Shown here in pieces: positions 45,072-52,371 of a stretch of 64,000 nt of DNA. The stretch lies in assembly GCA_963663735.2 (NCBI GenBank), contig CAXXHN010000001.1:744001-808000 (forward strand), given 5' to 3'. The position numbers were made by a program, and so were the translations under genes. This stretch comes from G963663735 sp963663735 (GTDB lineage Bacteria; Acidobacteriota; UBA6911; RPQK01; JAPXNP01). Numbering within the stretch: position 1 is the first letter of the stretch; every line of letters begins with the position of its first letter. The notes beneath the pieces were generated by a model that ran no database searches, was not told where the DNA came from, and saw only the letters and a list, made by a program, of their open reading frames with translations.

Positions 45072-46220
45072 CTACCATTCATAGACACAGCCCGGATCAA
45101 CCGCAAGGTAGTCGCCGGTTAAAGCAAAAGCCCGGGCACGCGAACCTCCACAGATATTCCGGAATTCACAGATCCCACACTTCCCCTTTAACAACTCAGT
45201 GTCCCTCAACTCCAGAAAAACCGGATGGGTCCTGTAAACCTCACTGACTGAGGATTCCCGGACTTTCCCGCAGGGAAGGGGTAAAAATCCGCTGGGGTAG
45301 ATATCCCCGGTGCAGCTGATAAAAAGATGTCCTCTGCCCGCATTAACCCCCTTGGGGGCCAGGCCAATGCTTCCCCCTGGCCCGAAATCCCGGCGCATAT
45401 GGGAGGGGAGTACCCCTTCGGGATTGTCTCCGTCCGGCTTTCCTGAAGCCCCGCGTTCCTGCTGCATCAGGAATCTCCGGTAGTGAGGAGCCTCGGTTAT
45501 CTTGACAATAAAACTGACCCTCCGGGCATAATCAGAGAGACACTTGAATAATTCCTCAAACCTGTTGGCTGGAAGCTCCCCCAACTCCTTCCCCCGTCCA
45601 GTGGGAACAAGGAAAAATACTTCCCAGAATACTACCCCCAGACTCTCAACCAATGCTCCGATTGCTTCGAAATGCTTAAAATTATAATCGCTGAATGTTG
45701 TGTTTATCTGCAGGGGAAGCCCAATCTCTCTGGCAAATAGCGCTCCCGCCACAGTTTTGTTGAATGATCCCGGAACCCCCCTGAAACTGTCATGGACCTC
45801 TTCATCCGGGCCATCCAGGCTGAGAGCCATCTGGGAGAGGCCAGCCTTCTTTAAATTACATACTAGCTCCCGGTTAAGGAGCTCCGTAGCCGCTGGTATA
45901 GTGGCCATGCGCATGCCCAGCCCAGCTCCGTGCGCTACCAACTCACACAAATCCTCTCTCTTGGCTGGATCTCCTCCAGAAAGCACACACAGGGGAGTGC
46001 CCATCTCAGCGAGGTCTGTAAGCAGGTTCTTGCCTTCATCCGGACTCAGCTCTCCCGGGAGAGGATCGGAAACTGCCTCGGCCCGGCAGTGTTTACAGGC
46101 CAGGTCACAGGCCCGCGTAGTTTCCCAGATAGCCACAAAGGGAGTTTTTTCAAAATCAACAGCTTCGGGACCCCTGAAATCCCCATGTCCAGGATGACCT
46201 GTCTTCTTCCTGCTTTTCAT
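45072..46220 (-). CDS. Radical SAM/SPASM protein (NirJ/AhbD-like)
   Basis: A 382-residue radical SAM enzyme. The cluster motif CxxxCxxC is ETTRACDLACKHCRAEAVSD near residue 35, the glycine-rich loop LCVLSGGDPAKRED near 77. The C-terminal SPASM region has Cys residues in ISCTGDIYPSGFLPLPCG, KCGICEFRNICGGSRARAFA and DPGCVYEW, enough for auxiliary iron-sulphur clusters. The SAM-domain opening TPFVAIWETTRACDL resembles proteins of haem d1 and alternative haem synthesis (NirJ, AhbC, AhbD) and related peptide-modifying enzymes. It is convergent with the protoporphyrinogen oxidase gene. The substrate is unknown. Confidence 0.82.
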   Translation of the reverse strand: MKSRKKTGHPGHGDFRGPEAVDFEKTPFVAIWETTRACDLACKHCRAEAVSDPLPGELSPDEGKNLLTDLAEMGTPLCVLSGGDPAKREDLCELVAHGAGLGMRMATIPAATELLNRELVCNLKKAGLSQMALSLDGPDEEVHDSFRGVPGSFNKTVAGALFAREIGLPLQINTTFSDYNFKHFEAIGALVESLGVVFWEVFFLVPTGRGKELGELPANRFEELFKCLSDYARRVSFIVKITEAPHYRRFLMQQERGASGKPDGDNPEGVLPSHMRRDFGPGGSIGLAPKGVNAGRGHLFISCTGDIYPSGFLPLPCGKVRESSVSEVYRTHPVFLELRDTELLKGKCGICEFRNICGGSRARAFALTGDYLAVDPGCVYEW

Positions 46221-46275
46221 ATCTGTTTATATTAACAGTTTTTATCAATATGCTCGGTGGAAACAGGGAGAAATA

Positions 46276-46303
46276 GGAACAGGTGTCAGGTCGCAGGCTG
46301 CAG
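46276..46303. repeat. Degenerate 7-bp array between the radical SAM gene and tyrS
   Basis: Four consecutive seven-base units: GGAACAG, GTGTCAG, GTCGCAG, GCTGCAG. The units resemble those of the inverted array at 47622-47686 (GTAGCAA, GTAACAG, GTATCAG). Confidence 0.55.
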
Positions 46304-46374
46304 CTGCTTTAAAAGGGCCGCGCTTTCTTGATCTTATATTTTTCATCCTTAAAACACTCAAGCCGTTTTTTACG

Positions 46375-46380
46375 TATAAT
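46375..46380 (+). promoter_or_regulatory. -10 box of tyrS
   Basis: A perfect TATAAT at 46375-46380 ends nine bases before the tyrS ATG. No Shine-Dalgarno lies between, and the -35 region is weak, which fits a leaderless message. Confidence 0.5.
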
Positions 46381-46389
46381 GTCTTTCTT

Positions 46390-47622
46390 ATGTTGAATCA
46401 GGACCTTACTATTGATGAGCAGTTGGCCTACCTGACCAAGGGGACGGCAGAAGTAATTAATGAGACTGAACTTCGCGCGAAACTGGAAAAATCCAGGAAA
46501 AGCGGGAAACCCCTCACGGTAAAAGTCGGTTTTGACCCTACGGCACCTGACCTCCATGTCGGGCATACTGTGCTGATCCGGAAGATGAAGCATTTCCAGG
46601 ATTTAGGACACAGGGTAATATTCCTGATAGGTGATTTTACAGGACTGATAGGAGATCCTACCGGGAAGAATAAAACTCGGCCTGCCATGACCAGGGAAGA
46701 AGTCCTGGAAAACGCTGAAACCTACAAAGCCCAGGTATTTAAAATTCTCGACCCGGAAAAAACGATAGTCGATTTCAACAGCCGCTGGCTGGGAAGCATG
46801 AACGCCGACGACTTTATCAAGCTTTGCGCAAAATATACCCTGGCCCGCATGCTGGAAAGAGACGATTTTTCCAAGAGGCTCAGCCAGCAGCAGCCTATCT
46901 CCATCCATGAACTCCTCTACCCCCTGGCCCAGGCCTATGACAGCGTCGCGCTCAAGGCAGATTTTGAACTGGGTGGGACTGACCAGAAATTTAATCTGTT
47001 GGTGGGAAGGGATATCCAGAGAGAATACGGCCTGGAGCCCCAGGTCCTGCTGACGGTACCGATACTGGAAGGCCTGGACGGCGTGGAAAAGATGAGCAAA
47101 TCGCTGGGTAACTATATCGGAATCGCCGAGAAACCCGAGGAGATATACGGTAAGGTCATGTCCATCACCGACGTTTTAATGTGGCGATACTACGAGCTTC
47201 TTACCGACCTGACTCCTGCCCAGATATCTGACCTCCACAGCAGCGTGGAAAATGGTTCAACCCATCCCATGCAGGCCAAGAGGAATCTGGCCGCATCAAT
47301 CGTGACTGATTTTCACTCCTCCGAGGCAGCCGTGGAGGCAGCTGAACATTTCAGCCGGGTGTTTCAGCAGCGAGAGAATCCCGAGGATATGGCGCAATTC
47401 AGGATCCCGGCAACTGGGACAGATATCCTTCTCATTGAAGTCATGACCGCAATCGGATTCGCCACTACAAAATCCGAGGCAAAAAGACTGGTCCAGCAGG
47501 GCGGTGTTTCCATAAACGGTGAAAAAATTGCTAATCCCATGCTCCAGGTGGACCCCGGGTCCTCTCCTGAATTCATCCTGAAGGTCGGAAAAAGAAAGTT
47601 TGGAAAAATTATCCTGAAATAG
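46390..47622 (+). CDS. tyrS: Tyrosyl-tRNA synthetase
   Basis: A 410-residue class I synthetase of the TyrRS-type with HIGH motif PTAPDLHVGHTVLIRKM near residue 50, LIGDFTGLIGDPTGKNKTRP, the tyrosine-site region LLYPLAQAYDSVALKADFELGGTDQKFN and KMSKS in GVEKMSKSLGNYIG near 230. A C-terminal S4 RNA-binding domain is present (TKSEAKRLVQQGGVSINGEK). Length and the spacing between HIGH and KMSKS match the TyrZ-like bacterial form. The ATG has no Shine-Dalgarno. The gene ends inside a 25-base inverted repeat shared with the end of nadC. Confidence 0.95.
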   Translation: MLNQDLTIDEQLAYLTKGTAEVINETELRAKLEKSRKSGKPLTVKVGFDPTAPDLHVGHTVLIRKMKHFQDLGHRVIFLIGDFTGLIGDPTGKNKTRPAMTREEVLENAETYKAQVFKILDPEKTIVDFNSRWLGSMNADDFIKLCAKYTLARMLERDDFSKRLSQQQPISIHELLYPLAQAYDSVALKADFELGGTDQKFNLLVGRDIQREYGLEPQVLLTVPILEGLDGVEKMSKSLGNYIGIAEKPEEIYGKVMSITDVLMWRYYELLTDLTPAQISDLHSSVENGSTHPMQAKRNLAASIVTDFHSSEAAVEAAEHFSRVFQQRENPEDMAQFRIPATGTDILLIEVMTAIGFATTKSEAKRLVQQGGVSINGEKIANPMLQVDPGSSPEFILKVGKRKFGKIILK

Positions 47623-47686
47623 TAGCAAGTAACAGGTATCAGGTTGCGTGTCACCAACCTGATACCTGTTACTTGCTACCTGCTAC
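47622..47686. repeat. Perfect 25-bp inverted repeat made of 7-bp units, spanning the tyrS and nadC ends
   Basis: Arms 47622-47646 and 47655-47679 are perfectly complementary over 25 bases with an eight-base loop. Each arm is a run of seven-base units (GTAGCAA, GTAACAG, GTATCAG, GTTG...), and the right arm has one further unit (GTAGCAG) towards 47686. It starts at the last base of the tyrS stop and covers the nadC stop, so it can act as a bidirectional end-of-transcript hairpin, although there is no T-run. Confidence 0.75.
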
Positions 47687-48536
47687 TATTTAACGGATCC
47701 ATAATCAGTGATACATCAAATGCCGGGCTGCTGTGAGTCAGCCTTCCCATGGAAATAATATCCACGCCTATGGCCGCATATTTTTCCGCGTCTTCCTTGG
47801 TCAATCCACCCGATACTTCAACCAGGGCTTTACCATCTATGATTTCCATGGCCTGGCAGGCAGTTTCATAAGACATGTTGTCCAGCATGACTATGTCCAC
47901 TTTCTCACTGATCGCTTCTTTCAACTGGTCAAGGGTCTCCACCTCCACTTCCACCTTGGCAAGATGACCTATCCTGCTGCGGACACCCCGTACTGCATTG
48001 GCTACGCTTCCGGCTACAGTTATATGGTTCTCCTTGATCAAAACCGCATCATCCAGTCCGAACCTGTGATTAAATCCCCCTCCAGTCCGGACAGCGTATT
48101 TTTCCAGGGCCCTCATCCCCGGGGTGGTCTTCCTGGTGCAAACAATCCTGGCCTTATATCCTTCAACCTTTTTCACAACATCCCGGGTTGAAGTGGCGAT
48201 TCCTGAAAGCCGGCCCAGGATGTTGAGTGCGGTTCTCTCCCCAGCCAGGATAGTCCTGGCTGAAGCTCTGATAACCGAAAGGACAGTCCCGGCACTGACA
48301 CTCTCACCTTCCGGAACCATGATCTCTGTTTCCGCTCCTGATTCCAGCAGGTTGAATGTACGGATGGCTATTTCCAGCCCGGCTATGCAACCGTCCTGTT
48401 TGGCATAAATCCGCCCTGTAGCCCTCACATCTTTTCCAACCAGAGCTTCGGTTGTTAAGTCACCGGACCTTCCAAAATCTTCTTTCAGGGCACTGATTAT
48501 AATTTCATCAAAAAAAATCGGGTGCGGGGAATTCAT
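47676..48536 (-). CDS. nadC: Nicotinate-nucleotide pyrophosphorylase (quinolinate phosphoribosyltransferase)
   Basis: A 286-residue enzyme converting quinolinate and PRPP to nicotinate mononucleotide. Typical stretches are EDFGRSGDLTTEALV, the loop AGERTALNILGRLSGIAT, CTRKTTPGMRALEKYAVRTGGG, HRFGLDDAVLIKENH, VEVEVETLDQ, and IMLDNMSYE, which contribute Arg/Lys/Glu/Asp phosphate and quinolinate contacts. Length is normal. Its ATG overlaps the nadB stop by four bases (ATGA), so it is translationally coupled as the last gene of nadA-nadB-nadC. Confidence 0.95.
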   Translation of the reverse strand: MNSPHPIFFDEIIISALKEDFGRSGDLTTEALVGKDVRATGRIYAKQDGCIAGLEIAIRTFNLLESGAETEIMVPEGESVSAGTVLSVIRASARTILAGERTALNILGRLSGIATSTRDVVKKVEGYKARIVCTRKTTPGMRALEKYAVRTGGGFNHRFGLDDAVLIKENHITVAGSVANAVRGVRSRIGHLAKVEVEVETLDQLKEAISEKVDIVMLDNMSYETACQAMEIIDGKALVEVSGGLTKEDAEKYAAIGVDIISMGRLTHSSPAFDVSLIMDPLNSSR

Positions 48537-50119
48537 TGTCCTATTACCTCCATTGAGTCAGAACCAAATCTGACTGTACCGACTATGTCACCTTCCAGGC
48601 ATATATGTTTGTCCCATATGGGATCTGATTCCTTGTAATCCGTCCTGTAATGTACACCGCGGCTTTCTCGCCTGATCAGTGCGGACCTGGCAATCAATTG
48701 TCCTACAGTGACAATATTCTTTTCTTCACTCAACCCTTCACCCAGGGTTTCATCAAGTTCGCTCAATTCCTTCAAGGCAACCCGCAAGGACTCTTCTGAC
48801 CTGAGGAGCCCTACTCTCTCCCACATGATTCCGGCAACCCTTTCCCTGATGCCGGGAAAAACCGCCCCTGGCTGGACCATTGTTTCCTCCCGGGATCTCC
48901 TCCCAGAAAAAGGAAGCAAGGCAGCATCCTTGATACCAACGGCAACCCTGGAACCAAAAATGAGGGCTTCCAGAAGAGAATTACTCGCTAACCGGTTGGC
49001 CCCATGGAGCATGGTTGCGGCCACTTCGCCACAGGCCCAAAGACCCTGAACCGAACTTCTTCCATCAGGATCAGTTGCTATCCCCCCTATATGGTAATGG
49101 GCGGCAGTTACGACAGGAAGGGGATCCCGGGAAGGATCCAGGCCGGCGGCGCGGCAGTTGCTCATTACCGTGGGAAAACGGGAAGGAAAATCATCATTCC
49201 ATATCGGGGTACAATCCAGGAACACCGGAATATTTTTCTGCCTTTTGTCCCAGATGGCCCTCGCTACCACATCCCGGGGCGCGAGTTCACTCAGGGGATG
49301 TATATCCTTCATGAACCTCCTGCCTTTATCATCAATCAGCAAGGCACCTTCTCCACGCAGGGCTTCAGTCAGAAGGGGCAGGGGGCTTTTATCGGAAAGA
49401 AGCGCGGTGGGATGAAACTGTACGAATTCCATGTCAGCCATGCGTACGCCGGCCCGAAAAGCCATGGCCAGTCCATCCCCTGTGGATTCAACAGGATTTG
49501 TAGTCTGCTGGAATATCGATCCTATGCCGCCAGTTGCCAGTACTGTATGGTCACTTTCCAGGCGAAGCCAGCCTCCGTCATTCTTCCTCAGGACTGCCCC
49601 GGTTATCCTCCTGTCTTTTTTTACAAGATCCGCCGCAAAGTTATTCTCAATGATCTCGATATGGCTGCTTTCCTTGACAGCTCTACGGAGAGCCCTTACC
49701 AGTTCACAGCCGGTCCTGTCACCATGGGCGTGCAGTATTCTCCTGCGGGAATGTGCGCCTTCCTTTCCCAGGCTGTACCCACCTCTTTCATCCAGGTCAA
49801 ACTTAACTCCGATATCGGTCAACCACTTCACTTCCTCAGGGGCTGACTCCGTCATAATCCTGACAATCCTGTCATCAGAAAGACCCCTGCCGACCGACTC
49901 GGTGTCAACTATATGCAGTTCGGGAGAATCATCCTCCCCAACCGCGGCAGCCACACCTCCCTGGGCTAAATAACTGGATGAACCTTCACCTATTCCTGAT
50001 TTTGTTACAAGCAGGACCGGAATCGGGCTGAGTTTCAGCGCAGTAACCATGCCGGCCAATCCGCTGCCGACGACCACTACGCCTGTTTCTCGTACCTCAT
50101 CTACAGTCTCTTTTTTCAT
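48533..50119 (-). CDS. nadB: L-aspartate oxidase
   Basis: A 528-residue FAD enzyme oxidising aspartate to iminoaspartate for quinolinate synthesis. The FAD motif VVVGSGLAGMVTALKL is at the N-terminus, with SSYLAQGGVAAAVGEDDSPE, the active-site HAHGDRTGCELVRALRR, VLATGGIGSIFQQTTNP, EFVQFHPTALL and the domain GLWACGEVAATMLHGANRLASNS. The C-terminal helical domain has RRESRGVHYRTDY. Length matches the family. It lies 11 bases after nadA and overlaps nadC by four bases. Presence of NadB rather than aspartate dehydrogenase allows oxygen or fumarate as acceptor. Confidence 0.95.
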   Translation of the reverse strand: MKKETVDEVRETGVVVVGSGLAGMVTALKLSPIPVLLVTKSGIGEGSSSYLAQGGVAAAVGEDDSPELHIVDTESVGRGLSDDRIVRIMTESAPEEVKWLTDIGVKFDLDERGGYSLGKEGAHSRRRILHAHGDRTGCELVRALRRAVKESSHIEIIENNFAADLVKKDRRITGAVLRKNDGGWLRLESDHTVLATGGIGSIFQQTTNPVESTGDGLAMAFRAGVRMADMEFVQFHPTALLSDKSPLPLLTEALRGEGALLIDDKGRRFMKDIHPLSELAPRDVVARAIWDKRQKNIPVFLDCTPIWNDDFPSRFPTVMSNCRAAGLDPSRDPLPVVTAAHYHIGGIATDPDGRSSVQGLWACGEVAATMLHGANRLASNSLLEALIFGSRVAVGIKDAALLPFSGRRSREETMVQPGAVFPGIRERVAGIMWERVGLLRSEESLRVALKELSELDETLGEGLSEEKNIVTVGQLIARSALIRRESRGVHYRTDYKESDPIWDKHICLEGDIVGTVRFGSDSMEVIGQ

Positions 50120-50130
50120 ATTTCCCGGAC

Positions 50131-51126
50131 CTAACTGATCGCAAGCATCCGTTCCACTGATTTACGGGCGGCAGCAGCCATTTCAACAGGTATCTCAACC
50201 TTATGCACCATTGAAACCAGGGAAGTATAAATGTTCTGGAGGGAGATCTTCTTCATATGTGGGCACAGGTTGCATGGCCTGATAAACTCAGTCTGAGGAA
50301 AATCGACCGCTATATTGTCACTCATAGAGCATTCTGTCATCAGCACAACCCGGGAAGGCCTGGATTCCTCAACGTAACTGATCATCCCTGAAGTTGAACC
50401 AACATAATCCGCTTCTTCCAGGACATCCATAGGGCATTCAGGATGGGCAACAACCTTGATTCCCTGGTAGCTGTTTCGTAAATCCCTTATTTCCTGGGCC
50501 TTGAACATTTTATGGACCTCGCAGCTTCCCATCCATAATATAAGTTCCTTGTCAGTCTTTGAGGCCACATACCTGCCCAAGTGCTCATCAGGCAGAAATA
50601 TTACCTTGTCGCTCTCCAGGGAATTCACAACCCTGACTGCGTTTGATGATGTGCAGCAAATGTCAGTCTCCGCTTTAACCTCGGCACTGGTGTTTACATA
50701 GGTGACTACCGGTATCCCTGGATGGCTCGATTTCATCATCCTGACATCCTCGGCAGTGATGGAGTCGGCCAGGGAACACCCTGCTTCAAGATCGGGAATG
50801 AGGATAGTTTTTTCAGGGCTCAGCAGCTTGGCAGTCTCAGCCATAAAATGCACACCGGAGACAACTATTACATCCGCGTCGGTTTCCGCCGCCATCCTGG
50901 CCATCCCCAGGGAGTCTCCCACCAGGTCGGCCACACCGTGATAAATTTCAGGTGTCTGGTAATTATGGGCCAGAATCACCGCATTAAGTTCTTTCTTGAG
51001 CCTGTTGATCTTCGCTATATAAGGTGCGTGCAGAGGCCATTCCTTTTCAGGAATGACATCCTGCAGTTTTTTAAAAATCTCTGCGGTCTCTTCCGCTATC
51101 TCCGCCGTATACTCTAATTTTTCCAT
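50131..51126 (-). CDS. nadA: Quinolinate synthase A
   Basis: A 331-residue iron-sulphur enzyme that condenses iminoaspartate with dihydroxyacetone phosphate to quinolinate. Three cluster cysteines are visible: Cys in DLEAGCSLADSI, in VAHPECPMDVLEEAD (with GSTSGMISYVEES) and in FIRPCNLCPHMKKI. LAHNYQTPEI and ILWMGSCEVH are also typical. The ATG at 51126 gives a normal length; the frame runs on upstream to 51207 but that part has no family similarity and covers the promoter region. It is the first gene of nadABC, behind an operator-like palindrome, with the NrtR-type regulator gene immediately upstream on the same strand. Confidence 0.94.
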   Translation of the reverse strand: MEKLEYTAEIAEETAEIFKKLQDVIPEKEWPLHAPYIAKINRLKKELNAVILAHNYQTPEIYHGVADLVGDSLGMARMAAETDADVIVVSGVHFMAETAKLLSPEKTILIPDLEAGCSLADSITAEDVRMMKSSHPGIPVVTYVNTSAEVKAETDICCTSSNAVRVVNSLESDKVIFLPDEHLGRYVASKTDKELILWMGSCEVHKMFKAQEIRDLRNSYQGIKVVAHPECPMDVLEEADYVGSTSGMISYVEESRPSRVVLMTECSMSDNIAVDFPQTEFIRPCNLCPHMKKISLQNIYTSLVSMVHKVEIPVEMAAAARKSVERMLAIS

Positions 51127-51155
51127 TGATTCATCCGGAATAATAACCAGTTTAC

Positions 51156-51183
51156 ATCTTATGCTCACTTTGAGCATATACAA
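51156..51183 (-). promoter_or_regulatory. nadA promoter with palindromic operator in the spacer
   Basis: On the minus strand TTGTAT (51183-51178), a 16-base spacer and TAAGAT (51161-51156) form a promoter about 23-30 bases before nadA. The palindrome TATGCTCA-CTT-TGAGCATA at 51160-51178 fills the spacer and touches both boxes, so a bound protein would block RNA polymerase. The adjacent NrtR-type gene is the obvious candidate regulator. Confidence 0.6.
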
Positions 51184-51194
51184 AAAACAAAAAA

Positions 51195-51213
51195 TAACGC
51201 TCTCCAAGCGTTT
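51195..51213. promoter_or_regulatory. Second dyad upstream of nadA
   Basis: AACGCT (51196-51201) and AGCGTT (51207-51212) form a six-base inverted repeat with a five-base centre, flanked by near-symmetrical A/T bases. It lies directly upstream of the -35 box of nadA and could be a second regulator site, but its sequence differs from the first palindrome. Confidence 0.35.
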
Positions 51214-51354
51214 ATTGCATTTCTATATATAGCAACTGAAGTTTAGCGGAAAGGTCATGTTAATTTCAAGTCCGCTGCAGTTGGAATCAGTTTTAGTGGA
51301 ATACTGTGGAAGGCTCCACGGCACGGTGAACTGAATCAAGCCCTGTTTCCGTCA

Positions 51355-52371
51355 TTAACCGAATGGTCCCGTGCTTCCGGGAAGCCCTACTCCTGGCGCC
51401 CTTCGCTCCCGCAGCACGCTGCGGCGAAAACGGAAAAATTCGGCCGGCCTGCCCCCGGTATTTTCATCCAGCCTCCCCGTGCGTTCCACCAGCCTCCCCC
51501 GGTCTACCAGGCGCCTGAAATTCTGCTTATGCAGCCGGACGCCGCTGAGGGCCTCAACGATCCGCTGCAGCTGGGACAGGGTAAATTCCGGGGGGAGGAG
51601 CTCAAATACCACTGGCCTGTACCTGATCTTACCCCTTAACCGTCCCAGGGCCGTTGCCAGCATCCTTCGATAATCCATGGCCATGCGCTGTCCCAGAACC
51701 TTATCCTTTTCTGGCATGACCTTTCCGGCAGGGTCCAGATCGCTGAAAAACTCCTCGGCCATCCCGGCCTCGTATATAAGCTCATAACGCTCCAAGGTTT
51801 TCTCCACGTCCCAGGCAGCCTCTCCCATCCCGAAGGCAATAGCTATCCTGTCCAGCCTCTCCCGCCGAAAATCCTTGTCAGCAGCTGTCCCTGCCCATTC
51901 AACCAGTTCAGGGATTATCTCCTCCTCAATTACTCTTCGCCCCCGGTCCCTGCGGTCTTCCCATGGCAAAAAACTGTAATATCCCCCCCACTGGGCATCT
52001 CCGTGCCCGATGGGAGAACTTTCCCTGACCAGGGCGAGGTAGGCAATGGACATAAATCGGGCATCTCTGATTCCACCCGGATTCCGGCTTTTGTCCCCGA
52101 AAGTATACAGCTGCTCAACATACCCCAGTTCCAGGCCGGTCTGTTCCTTAACCCACCGGCGTAACCCCAGTTCCAGAGTCCGGTCTTTTTCTGAATCAAG
52201 GAGCCCGAAAGGAAGGGCTCTCAGCTCCTGTCCCCTGAAAAGGCAATTATCACTGTCCTTAATGGTAAGTACCCGTGGTGAGTCTTCGGTAACCGCAATT
52301 ATCACCGCGTTCAGTCCAATGACAATGTTTGTCTCTTTTCCGGTCAACCTGTAATCTTCCATGGATTTCAT
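51355..52371 (-). CDS. nrtR: NrtR-type Nudix-related transcriptional regulator of NAD synthesis
   Basis: A 338-residue protein with a Nudix-fold N-terminal domain (about 15-170; NIVIGLNAVIIAVTED, ELRALPFGLLDSEKDRTLE, YVEQLYTFGDKSRNPGGIRD) and a C-terminal winged helix (YRPVVFELLPPEFTLSQLQRI, VRLHKQNFRRLV, GRPAEFFRFR). This architecture is that of NrtR, which binds ADP-ribose and represses NAD genes. The Nudix catalytic box is degraded, as usual. Between the two domains there is an extra ~60-residue segment (EKTLERYELIYEAGMAEE). The ATG at 52371 overlaps the transporter stop by four bases (ATGA). It sits just upstream of nadABC, with a palindrome at the nadA promoter. Confidence 0.85.
   Translation of the reverse strand: MKSMEDYRLTGKETNIVIGLNAVIIAVTEDSPRVLTIKDSDNCLFRGQELRALPFGLLDSEKDRTLELGLRRWVKEQTGLELGYVEQLYTFGDKSRNPGGIRDARFMSIAYLALVRESSPIGHGDAQWGGYYSFLPWEDRRDRGRRVIEEEIIPELVEWAGTAADKDFRRERLDRIAIAFGMGEAAWDVEKTLERYELIYEAGMAEEFFSDLDPAGKVMPEKDKVLGQRMAMDYRRMLATALGRLRGKIRYRPVVFELLPPEFTLSQLQRIVEALSGVRLHKQNFRRLVDRGRLVERTGRLDENTGGRPAEFFRFRRSVLRERRAPGVGLPGSTGPFG

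Noticed and set aside
47622..47686. Possible CRISPR repeat-like palindrome
   Set aside because: There is a single inverted pair without spaced direct copies, and no cas genes are near.
49004..49846. A 280-codon plus-strand frame opposite nadB
   Set aside because: It is antisense to a complete L-aspartate oxidase; no independent coding signal.
51127..51207. Upstream extension of the nadA frame
   Set aside because: It runs through the proposed promoter and palindrome, and NadA proteins do not have such an N-terminus.
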